This document shows positions 1 through 5,010 of a DNA stretch of 5,010 nucleotides, piece after piece. Position 1 is the stretch's first letter, and each line of letters starts with the position of its first letter. Made by a program: the position numbers and the translations under genes. The notes below the pieces were generated by a model. That model was given only the letters and a program-made list of their open reading frames with translations, was not told the origin of the DNA and ran no database searches. The DNA comes from an uncultured Gammaproteobacteria bacterium (GTDB taxonomy: Bacteria; Pseudomonadota; Gammaproteobacteria; GCA-2729495): contig CAMYJV010000171.1 of the NCBI GenBank assembly GCA_947258805.1, positions 1 to 5,010 on the forward strand, in the 5' to 3' direction.

Positions 1-1074
1 CGCAAGATCGTTGTCCACGTCGTGAAATAGCACCACCCCGCGCGCGGTCACCGCGCCTGCTGACTGGCTCGTCAGTACGCCGTCGGTGGCGGCGCCACGG
101 CGGCGGAATCGATCCATGGCGGCAATGAAACGCGCCGGCGATATCGTGCCTGAGCGCTCCAGGATCCAGAGAGTCAGGTACTCCGCCAGGCCCTCATCGA
201 TCCAGTCATGGTCACTGGCTGCTGGTACCGGCAGCACCGCGTGCACGGTTTCGTGGAGCAGTGTGCTCGTGCCATCCTCGCTCAGCAGCGGCAGGTCGGC
301 ATGCATGAAGAGTGATTGCGGCCCCGACAGGCCGCCACGCCACATGGGATCTGCCGCCGACACGACCAGCAGGCGCGCAGACGACTGCGGGGCGATGTCG
401 AGCAAGGTGGGCAAGGTCCAGCGCAACAGCGCGAGCATGCTGACCCGGTGCACGCCCTGTCCGACGGGTCCGGCAATCGTGACCTGGGTGCCGCCGATAC
501 GATCGCGCCGGATGCTTAGTTTGCCGGTGGCCATCCAGCCCGTAGGGCGGTCGAACTTGCGCTTGGGGTTGCTGACTCGCCAGCGACGCCCATCCAGCTG
601 CGGGTAGCGCGTGACGATTTTCCAGCCCGCGGGCGCCGCAATAGACAAACGGCTGCGAGACCTCGCGCCGTCTGCCTGGCTGATGCCGGCAGGCGGGAAC
701 AGGTCGTCCAGGCGAAATATGGCCCACGTGTCTTCAACCCGGGCATCGTAGCCGCCGGAACCCCGCCGATGCTGGAGCGTGGCGCGATAGTCCAGGCGCC
801 CGCCGTCCACCGGCACGTCCCAGATAACCTGGTCACCGCGGCGGCGGAACTCGCCGTCGCCAGAAAAACGTCCGTAACGTTCAGCCGGCGCGCGAAGGCG
901 CAGCTGCTGCAGCAGCCCGGCGTCCTGGTCGACGCGGATGAAGGCTTCAGCGTCCGGGCGGCCGGGCTTGATGACAGCGCCAAAAGTGACCGGGTATTCG
1001 TGACTGTCGGCCACGACGAACGCAGGCCAGAGCAGGCACCAGCACAAGGCGTGCAGTAACGCGGCGGGTCGCAC
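1..1074 (-). CDS. Secreted gluzincin metallopeptidase, M61/peptidase-MA-like (3' end cut off by window edge)
   Basis: This is an open frame of 358 codons from a GTG at 1074 down to base 1 with no stop, so the C-terminus lies outside the window. Residues 1-22 form a Sec signal peptide: short basic start, a Leu/Trp/Ala-rich core (LLHALCWCLLWPAFV) and a VVA cleavage site before DSHEY. Residues 25-150 look like the beta-rich N-terminal domain of M61-type aminopeptidases (YDARVEDTWAIFRLDDLFP near 109-127). The catalytic helix has HETVH at 274-278, followed after 15 residues by WIDEGLAEY (291-299). H274, H278 and E294 would bind zinc and E275 would be the general base. This spacing fits the peptidase-MA clan and is shorter than in classical M1 enzymes. 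The likely site of action is the periplasm; the substrate is unknown. A weak AAGG lies 10 bases before the GTG, and the start is 19 bases after the upstream lipoprotein gene, so the two are probably co-transcribed. The call of metallopeptidase is firm, the exact family less so. Confidence 0.85.
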   Translation of the reverse strand, partial: MRPAALLHALCWCLLWPAFVVADSHEYPVTFGAVIKPGRPDAEAFIRVDQDAGLLQQLRLRAPAERYGRFSGDGEFRRRGDQVIWDVPVDGGRLDYRATLQHRRGSGGYDARVEDTWAIFRLDDLFPPAGISQADGARSRSRLSIAAPAGWKIVTRYPQLDGRRWRVSNPKRKFDRPTGWMATGKLSIRRDRIGGTQVTIAGPVGQGVHRVSMLALLRWTLPTLLDIAPQSSARLLVVSAADPMWRGGLSGPQSLFMHADLPLLSEDGTSTLLHETVHAVLPVPAASDHDWIDEGLAEYLTLWILERSGTISPARFIAAMDRFRRRGAATDGVLTSQSAGAVTARGVVLFHDVDNDLA

Positions 1075-1093
1075 GGGCGCTAAGCCTTGCGGC

Positions 1094-1783
1094 TCAGGTG
1101 GACTCTTCGCTGACGATGAAGCTCCGCAGCTCCTTGGCCAGGCCTTTGCAGGCGGCATTCTGGGTGCGGGCGATCAACGGCACCGGCACGACTACCGCGG
1201 GAATCATCGACGTGCCGCGCACCGCTGCGCTCACCGCGCCGGCGGACTTGCCGTCTTCGATATCCCAGACGGAGGCCTCGTAGCTGGAATCGTTCTCCCA
1301 CCAGGCCAGGCCGTAACAACCGCCGCCACCGGGACCGACGGCGCAAGACAGGCTGCCGCCGCCGTTTGTTCTTTCGGTGTTGCCGTTGATCCAGACGATG
1401 TACCGCACACCGCTTTCACGAATGCGTGCGGCGACGCCGGGTTTTTCCATCAGGGTCGGCAGTGCATTGGGCCCCTGCGGCATGGTGCGCGGTTCGAACC
1501 ACGGAAACAGGTCGTCCTGGAAGACTTCGTCCGGGTAGACGCTCAAGCCGGCGCTGCCTTTCTGAACTTCTTTCGTGACGCAGTCGACGAAGCCGTCTTC
1601 CGTCTGGTTGCCCGAGTGGTAGCTGGATTCGATGATCACGATGGATTCACCATCGGCGATGCCGGTCGCGGCATCTTTCGAGCCTTCGACCCGGGTGGTC
1701 ATGCAGCCACCGAGCAATACACCTGACAGAATGAAGGCACCGGTGCTCAACCAGCGTCCGCCGGCGGCATAGTCAAGATTCAC
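1094..1783 (-). CDS. Putative glycine-rich outer-membrane lipoprotein of unknown function
   Basis: This encodes 229 residues from a GTG start. The frame stays open upstream to 2260, but that part overlaps the neighbouring lipoprotein gene in another frame. The GTG at 1783 is chosen because GAGGAG lies 7 bases before it and because it puts a lipoprotein signal at the N-terminus: hydrophobic stretch 11-26 ending in the lipobox LGGC, with C27 as the lipidated cysteine. Mature residues +2 and +3 are M and T, with no Asp retention signal, so the outer membrane is likely. The mature part has C68, C147, C156 and C212. C147 and C156 flank a glycine run (AVGPGGGG) and are good candidates for a disulfide. 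Further landmarks are RYIVWINGNTER (127-138), an aromatic YGLAWWE (157-163), and a hydrophobic MIPAVVVPVPLIA (193-205). I do not recognise a named domain; homologous hypothetical proteins seem familiar, but I cannot give a function. The start overlaps the end of the upstream gene by 11 bases, suggesting translational coupling. Confidence 0.85.
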   Translation of the reverse strand: MNLDYAAGGRWLSTGAFILSGVLLGGCMTTRVEGSKDAATGIADGESIVIIESSYHSGNQTEDGFVDCVTKEVQKGSAGLSVYPDEVFQDDLFPWFEPRTMPQGPNALPTLMEKPGVAARIRESGVRYIVWINGNTERTNGGGSLSCAVGPGGGGCYGLAWWENDSSYEASVWDIEDGKSAGAVSAAVRGTSMIPAVVVPVPLIARTQNAACKGLAKELRSFIVSEEST

Positions 1784-2498
1784 CGTTCCACTCCTCACCC
1801 GCGGGTTCCGGCATGTCCTCATTGGCGCGGCCGACTTCCGGCACCGGCTCGCCAGGGTCTTTATCGTCGGGGATACCGGCGGAATCTGCCGCGGCCTCGG
1901 CGGGCGCTGTTTCGCCGAGGATGGCCCGTCGAAACGCCGTATCCCGATCCAGCGCGTCGATGATAATGGTTGCCGCGTCGCGCATTGCCAGCACTGTCGC
2001 CTGTCGCATGGTGGTATTGCCCTTGAAGCGGCGGGAATCCACCTCACCGTAGCCCTTGACCGGCCAGCTCGTGCGCAGTTCGCCGTCCGGTGCATACACA
2101 TTAACAGAGTAGCTGATCCAGACCCCGTACTGATCGGACCGGGAATGCCGGGGCAGGGAGAATTCAAAGGCCTTGATGTTTGGCTGCAGGATCGCCTGGG
2201 CCCCATTCGCAGCCGGCGTATCCGCCGGGACCGCCGCCGCAAAGACCTCGCTAAACACACTCTCGAACAACAGCTTGTTCGCCGAGCCGAGGCTGAAGGT
2301 CCAGTCCATGCCGTCGGCGGGGAGGTCCTCCGAATACGTGTATTGAGTTAGTTCGTCGGTGTAGCGCACCCCTACCGTCACCGGCAGGGGATCCACCAGC
2401 GGTTCCGGGAACGTGGTCTGCACCTGCACGCTCTGGGAACAGCCGGCGCCGACCAAACTCAGTAAGCAAATCAGCAGCCTGGGGACTCGTGGAGGCAT
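1773..2498 (-). CDS. Putative lipoprotein of unknown function with acidic C-terminal tail
   Basis: This encodes 241 residues from ATG at 2498. The frame is open upstream to 2627, but the chosen ATG gives a clean lipoprotein signal: MPPRVPR, a hydrophobic core LLICLLSLVG, then GAGC with C20 as lipid anchor and S at +2 (outer-membrane type). The lipobox has Gly at -3, which is less common. The mature domain (about 38-195) opens with LPVTVGVRYTDELTQYTY. It includes a helix-like LGSANKLLFESVFSEVF (70-86), then beta-rich segments (LQPNIKAFEFSLP; YGVWISYSVNVYAPDGE) and a helix with MRDAATIIIDAL (172-183). This pattern resembles uncharacterised proteobacterial lipoproteins, but I cannot name a function. 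Residues 196-241 are rich in Ala, Pro, Glu and Asp and look disordered. The ribosome binding site is weak (GACGGA directly before ATG). It is the first gene of the three-gene minus-strand operon, and its last codons contain the ribosome binding site and start of the next gene. Confidence 0.85.
   Translation of the reverse strand: MPPRVPRLLICLLSLVGAGCSQSVQVQTTFPEPLVDPLPVTVGVRYTDELTQYTYSEDLPADGMDWTFSLGSANKLLFESVFSEVFAAAVPADTPAANGAQAILQPNIKAFEFSLPRHSRSDQYGVWISYSVNVYAPDGELRTSWPVKGYGEVDSRRFKGNTTMRQATVLAMRDAATIIIDALDRDTAFRRAILGETAPAEAAADSAGIPDDKDPGEPVPEVGRANEDMPEPAGEEWNGES
1791..1796 (-). promoter_or_regulatory. Ribosome binding site GAGGAG for the second lipoprotein gene
   Basis: Read on the minus strand, GAGGAG is followed by seven bases (TGGAACG) and the GTG at 1783. 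It lies inside the codons for the C-terminal residues of the upstream lipoprotein. It decides the start of the downstream gene, because the first GTG in that frame (1798) overlaps the site itself and cannot use it. Confidence 0.75.
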
Positions 2499-2657
2499 TC
2501 CGTCTAAACTGGCGTTACCGCTTATCGCGCTATGTTCGGCGTCGTGTAGCCCGCGGTTTCCGCACCCGGTCGTGGTTCGGAGGGAACCCGCCCGGGGCGG
2601 CGCGTCAGATGACTGTACAGCGGCCATTGCGGCGCCCGCAAGGCCGATGGAGAGCTT
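2499..2657. promoter_or_regulatory. Divergent intergenic region between the envelope operon and the ASCH gene
   Basis: This 159-base stretch must hold promoters for both the minus-strand lipoprotein/peptidase operon and the plus-strand ASCH gene, because the two diverge from it. I see no strong sigma-70 promoter on either strand. Minus-strand TTGCGG, 18 bases, TACAGT (within about 2612-2645) is a weak match, as is plus-strand TATGTT at 2531-2536. Part of the region (to 2627) is open in the frame of the minus-strand lipoprotein, so a longer N-terminus cannot be wholly excluded. No clear operator palindrome was found. Confidence 0.35.
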
Positions 2658-3131
2658 ATGGAAAGCCCGGAAACATTCTGGACGCGCTGCTGCAAAGCAT
2701 TGGGGCCGGAGGCCCGGCGCCGGGGCTACACCGCGCGCCGCATCGGCAATACGCCCGAGCTCGTGGATCAGGTGCTGGAACTGATCATTTCGGGCCAGAA
2801 GCGGGGCACTTTTTCACTGCCGGAAGCGCTCGCGCGGGCCGGCACGACGCCCGTCCCGGGTGATTACGTGGTCCTGACCCGCTACGACGGCGAGGCGGGC
2901 TGCCTGATCCTGATGGAGGCCTGTGAGACCATGCCCTTCGATCAGGTCGGCCCTAGCGAGCTTGAAATCGAGGGGCCGGACGCCCGGGATCCGGCCGTCT
3001 GGCGCGACATACACGAACAGTACTGGACGCCGATGCTGGCATCCTGGGGGCAGGCCTTCACTCCGAGTCAGCCGGTGCTGGTGCAGCGCTTCCAGTTGCT
3101 GGAAACGGCGCGCCGGCAGGGGCAGCGCTGA
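2658..3131 (+). CDS. ASCH domain protein, YhfF-like
   Basis: This encodes 157 residues with GGAGAG three bases before the ATG. It is a soluble protein with no signal peptide or membrane segment. The ASCH fold (about 30-150) is shown by the helix ELVDQVLELIISGQKRGTFS (34-53), which carries the family's G-x-K-x-x-T motif (G46, K48, T51). Next come PVPGDYVVLTRYDGEAGCLI (65-84), a beta pair with the short turn typical of the fold, and the ending ARDPAVWRDIHEQYWTPML (109-127), close to the W..IHE.F/Y segment of YhfF-type proteins. A final VQRFQLLE strand closes the domain. ASCH domains resemble PUA domains and are thought to bind RNA or nucleotides; one relative, E. coli YqfB, hydrolyses N4-acetylcytidine. 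The substrate here is unknown. The length is usual for the YhfF branch. It stands alone: the operon to its left diverges from it and the transporter gene to its right converges on it. Confidence 0.9.
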   Translation: MESPETFWTRCCKALGPEARRRGYTARRIGNTPELVDQVLELIISGQKRGTFSLPEALARAGTTPVPGDYVVLTRYDGEAGCLILMEACETMPFDQVGPSELEIEGPDARDPAVWRDIHEQYWTPMLASWGQAFTPSQPVLVQRFQLLETARRQGQR

Positions 3132-3150
3132 GGACGTCTGAGCCTGCCGT

Positions 3151-3164
3151 CGGCACCGATGCCG
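3151..3164. terminator. Small hairpin in the convergent gap (weak terminator candidate)
   Basis: CGGCA, loop CCGA, TGCCG forms a perfect 5-bp stem 19 bases after the ASCH stop and 21 bases before the end of the opposing transporter gene. A symmetric hairpin in a 54-base convergent gap could stop transcription from both sides. It has no T-run on either strand, so it is not a typical intrinsic terminator and may be chance in GC-rich DNA. Confidence 0.25.
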
Positions 3165-3185
3165 GGCGCCAGCCATCCAATGGGG

Positions 3186-4340
3186 TCAGCGGAAATACAC
3201 CGTCGCCGTGCCCACGTGCGGCTCGCGTTCCGCGCAGTCCCGCAATTCCGCCGCCAGCTGGCGTGCGTGCACCACGTCTTTGGCCAGGTCCAGCGGCAAG
3301 ACGATTTCTACGTCCACCTGGCCGGCGAGGTAGTGAAAGTGGACTTTCTCAATCGACTTCGCGGCTTCCAGCTTTTGCCATCGCTCGGTCAGGGCATCCA
3401 GGAGTTGTTCGCGGCCCGGCAGGTCTGAGCTGGGTCGCTCGGTCGCATCATCTTCCGGGTCGATGTGCACCAGCACGTCGCCAATGTCCTGGCTGACGGC
3501 TTTCAGGCTCGACCGCACCTCGTCGGAAATTCTGTGGCCCTCCGACACGGTCAGGTCCGGCGCCACCAGCACGTGGGCTTCCACCAGGATGTCCTGGCCC
3601 ATTCGCCGCGTGCGCAGCATGTGATGGTCCCTGACGCCGGGGATGGCCTCGATGGTTTTGCGCATTGTATTCAGGGTGTCCGGATCGACCCCGGTATCCA
3701 CCAGTTCCCGCAGGCTGGCCCAGCCGAGATCCCAGCCGATCTTGCCGATCATCAGCGCCACGCCGATAGCGCCCACGGCGTCGAGGTAGTTGATCCCGGC
3801 CATCGTGCCGACAATGCCAACCAGGACGATCACCGATGAAATAGCGTCGGAGCGGTGATGCCAGGCGTTTCCGCGCAGCATGTCCGAGCGCACCCGGTCG
3901 GCGACGCGCACGGTGTAGTGATAGAGCCATTCCTTGGACAGGATCGAGACGATGGTGACGGCCAGCGCCAGGTAGCCCGGCACCAGCAACAGTTCGGGAT
4001 TGCGGATCCGGTCGACGGCGTCGACCGTGATCCCGATGGCCACTGTCAGCAGCAGCAGGCCCAGGCCGATAGTGGCCACCGTCTCGAACCGGGCGTGGCC
4101 GTAGGGATGCTCGGTGTCGGCCCCCTGGCTGTTGAACTTGGCTGCGATCAGCACCATCGCATCGCTGGCCAGGTCGGACAGGGAATGAATGCCGTCGGCC
4201 ACCAGCGCCTGGGATTGGCCGATCACTCCAAATAGCACCTTGGCCGCCGCCAGTACCAGGTTGATCACAGCGCCCACCACCGTCACCCGGCGTTTTTCGA
4301 GATAGGCGCTGTGGTTGTCGGACATTGAGGCGGTGGTCAT
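3186..4340 (-). CDS. Cation diffusion facilitator (CDF) family metal/proton antiporter with extended C-terminus
   Basis: This encodes 384 residues for an inner-membrane exporter expected to move Zn(II) or similar divalent cations (Fe, Cd, Co, Mn possible) out of the cytoplasm in exchange for protons. Six membrane segments are visible at about 19-39, 42-67, 88-108, 120-137, 166-184 and 186-204. The transport site is H52 and D56 in HSLSD (segment 2) with H161 and D165 in HHRSD (segment 5). The first ligand is His, as in zinc-type ZitB/ZnT proteins, where YiiP/FieF has Asp. The conserved cytosolic loop EHPYGHARFE is at 78-87. The ferredoxin-like cytosolic domain spans about 213-295 and ends in VHIDP. 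A further roughly 80 residues (307-384) resemble a second copy of that domain; most CDF proteins of this class are about 300 residues. ATG at 4340 is preferred; a second ATG lies five codons in (4325). It converges with the ASCH gene and diverges from the gene to the right. Confidence 0.95.
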   Translation of the reverse strand: MTTASMSDNHSAYLEKRRVTVVGAVINLVLAAAKVLFGVIGQSQALVADGIHSLSDLASDAMVLIAAKFNSQGADTEHPYGHARFETVATIGLGLLLLTVAIGITVDAVDRIRNPELLLVPGYLALAVTIVSILSKEWLYHYTVRVADRVRSDMLRGNAWHHRSDAISSVIVLVGIVGTMAGINYLDAVGAIGVALMIGKIGWDLGWASLRELVDTGVDPDTLNTMRKTIEAIPGVRDHHMLRTRRMGQDILVEAHVLVAPDLTVSEGHRISDEVRSSLKAVSQDIGDVLVHIDPEDDATERPSSDLPGREQLLDALTERWQKLEAAKSIEKVHFHYLAGQVDVEIVLPLDLAKDVVHARQLAAELRDCAEREPHVGTATVYFR

Positions 4341-4354
4341 CGGAACTCGGGCAT
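4337..4354 (-). CDS. Possible five-codon leader reading frame (MPEFR) before the CDF gene
   Basis: ATG at 4354 follows AGGAAA (4357-4362, minus strand) by two bases. It is read in a different frame from the transporter and stops at TGA 4337-4339, overlapping the transporter ATG as ATGA. The transporter's own ATG has no comparable ribosome binding site at the usual distance, so ribosomes could load at the mini-frame and restart at the transporter. The spacing between AGGA and the mini-ATG is short. The peptide itself need not have a function, and the arrangement may be accidental. Confidence 0.3.
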   Translation of the reverse strand: MPEFR

Positions 4355-4387
4355 CGTTTCCTGGGGTCGGCGAATTCTAGACCACTG

Positions 4388-4402
4388 GGGGGCGCAGCCC
4401 CC
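4388..4402. repeat. GC-only inverted repeat in the divergent intergenic region
   Basis: GGGGGC, loop GCA, GCCCCC is a perfect 6-bp inverted repeat in the 137-base gap (4341-4477) between the divergent CDF and GAF/adaptor genes. It lies about 50 bases from the CDF start and 75 from the other start. It could form a hairpin in the leader RNA of either gene, or be a binding site. No T-run follows. In the rest of the gap I see only a CAATTG palindrome (4407-4412) and no convincing promoter boxes, though promoters for both genes should lie here. Confidence 0.35.
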
Positions 4403-4477
4403 GGCCAATTGCCAACACGGTCACATAGGGCGGTCGCCGTATTTCGTAAAGTGGCCCAGTTTGTGCGTACTTGAATA

Positions 4478-5010
4478 ATGGGATCGATGGGCTGGCTGCG
4501 GGCCGGCCACCGTGGGCCTATGCGAGCGGAACAACAACGGATCGAGGCCTGGCTCAATCTCCAGTGCAGCATGCTGAATGGTGCGCTGCGGGCGGTCGTG
4601 CTGTGGGCGGATCCCGAGGCGTCTTTTCGGGTGGCGGGCCAGTGGCCTGCCGACACTCCGCCCACGCCGTCGCTGTCGAACGTGGCGGCAGCCGCGGCTC
4701 GCAAACCCGCCTGCACGGTCGATCGCCTGCCGGCGGACAAACGGCAGGCCGATCGGGATGGCGACATCGTGACCTGCCCGCTGCTCGTGGCCGACCACCA
4801 GCTGGGGGTAGTGGCCGTCGAACTGCCCGCCGGCGGTGACGCGCATCGGCAGGCCGCAGCGAAGGCATTGCGCTGGGGGGCAGCCTGGCTCGACCTGCTG
4901 GTGCGGCAGCCGTCAGGCGGAGATCATCAGCTGGTCGATGTGATCGACATGGTGGCCACCAGCCTGGAGCACGGCAACTTTCACGAGTCGGCCTCGGCTG
5001 TCGTCGCGGA
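4478..5010 (+). CDS. GAF-domain protein, probably the N-terminal part of a HlyD-type efflux adaptor (3' end cut off by window edge)
   Basis: There are 177 whole codons from ATG 4478 with no stop before the window ends. An in-frame TGA at 4472-4474 bounds the start. ATGs at 4478, 4487 and 4520 are all possible and none has a clear ribosome binding site. The conserved-looking part begins near QQRIEAWLNLQCSML, so 4520 is a serious alternative. Residues 20-145 fit a GAF-like alpha/beta sensor fold: a first helix and strand (LRAVVLWADPEASFRVAGQW), then IVTCPLLVADHQLGVVAVEL (97-116), then the long helix ALRWGAAWLDLLVRQ. This is followed by LVDVIDMVATSLEHGNFHES. WGxxWLxxLLR followed by LEHxxF and a second segment is, from memory, the pattern of GAF-containing HlyD/RND periplasmic adaptor proteins. 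In these the GAF part would be cytoplasmic, followed by one membrane helix and the barrel-sandwich adaptor. The adaptor part is not in this window, so a stand-alone GAF regulator remains possible. Confidence 0.75.
   Translation, partial: MGSMGWLRAGHRGPMRAEQQRIEAWLNLQCSMLNGALRAVVLWADPEASFRVAGQWPADTPPTPSLSNVAAAAARKPACTVDRLPADKRQADRDGDIVTCPLLVADHQLGVVAVELPAGGDAHRQAAAKALRWGAAWLDLLVRQPSGGDHQLVDVIDMVATSLEHGNFHESASAVVA

Noticed and set aside
86..607. Plus-strand 173-codon open frame opposite the peptidase
   Set aside because: The composition is Ser/Arg/Pro-rich with no recognisable domain; it is antisense to a well-supported gene.
212..983. Minus-strand open frames (212-727 and 516-983) over the peptidase region
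   Set aside because: They are out of frame with the continuous 358-codon frame that has a signal peptide and HETVH/E zinc motif, and their products are low-complexity.
1784..2260. N-terminal extension of the second lipoprotein to an upstream start
   Set aside because: It would bury the lipoprotein signal and overlap nearly 490 bases of another lipoprotein gene in another frame; the GTG at 1783 has a strong ribosome binding site.
2499..2627. N-terminal extension of the first lipoprotein to 2627
   Set aside because: The extra 43 residues are hydrophilic and would displace the lipoprotein signal; ATG 2498 places it exactly at the N-terminus.
3465..4235. Plus-strand frames (3465-3839, 3855-4235) with His/Gln/Asp-rich products
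   Set aside because: They are antisense shadows of the CDF gene; the unusual composition follows from the codons of the opposite strand.
3448..4767. A 439-codon minus-strand open frame overlapping the CDF gene
   Set aside because: Its product is rich in Arg, Gly, Pro and Ala with no domain, and it lies in another frame over a clear six-helix CDF transporter; it is a GC-rich shadow.
4421..4868. Open frames on both strands (plus 4471-4839, minus 4421-4846 and 4554-4868) over the GAF gene
   Set aside because: The products are Arg/Gly/Pro-rich without domain features, whereas the frame from 4478 gives GAF-like strands and helices and runs open to the window end.
1..5010. tRNA, rRNA, CRISPR, insertion sequence or attachment site
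   Set aside because: I saw no direct-repeat arrays, transposase-like products, terminal inverted repeats or RNA-gene landmarks when reading both strands.

Overview
The window is dense, GC-rich coding DNA with no mobile element, RNA gene or CRISPR array that I can see. The GC-biased codon use, the Lol-type lipoprotein signals, a YhfF-like ASCH protein and an N-terminal domain of the GAF/HlyD-adaptor kind all suggest the chromosome of an environmental gammaproteobacterium. This taxonomic reading is inference; no rRNA or marker gene is present.

Left part (1-2498, minus strand): three genes read right to left with almost no gaps. They are a lipoprotein of unknown function (1773-2498), a second glycine-rich lipoprotein of unknown function (1094-1783) whose GTG start overlaps the end of the first gene and has a strong GAGGAG ribosome binding site, and, 19 bases on, a secreted gluzincin metallopeptidase (HETVH...E) that runs off the left edge (1-1074). 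All three products carry export signals, so this looks like a cell-envelope operon.

Middle (2499-3185): a 159-base divergent intergenic region separates that operon from a plus-strand ASCH-domain gene (2658-3131), which has a good ribosome binding site. A short convergent gap with a small hairpin follows.

Right part (3186-5010): a minus-strand cation diffusion facilitator (3186-4340) has the classic HSLSD/HHRSD metal site and a C-terminal region that looks like a second, degenerate copy of the cytosolic ferredoxin-like domain. A five-codon reading frame with its own ribosome binding site sits just before its start and ends in an ATGA overlap. Divergent from it, a plus-strand gene running off the right edge (from about 4478) encodes what looks like the N-terminal GAF domain of an efflux adaptor-type protein.

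The groups are probably independent functional units: an envelope lipoprotein/peptidase operon, a lone ASCH protein, a metal exporter, and the start of an efflux-related locus. I found no convincing undescribed multi-gene system. The envelope operon of two uncharacterised lipoproteins with a metallopeptidase is the most interesting candidate.
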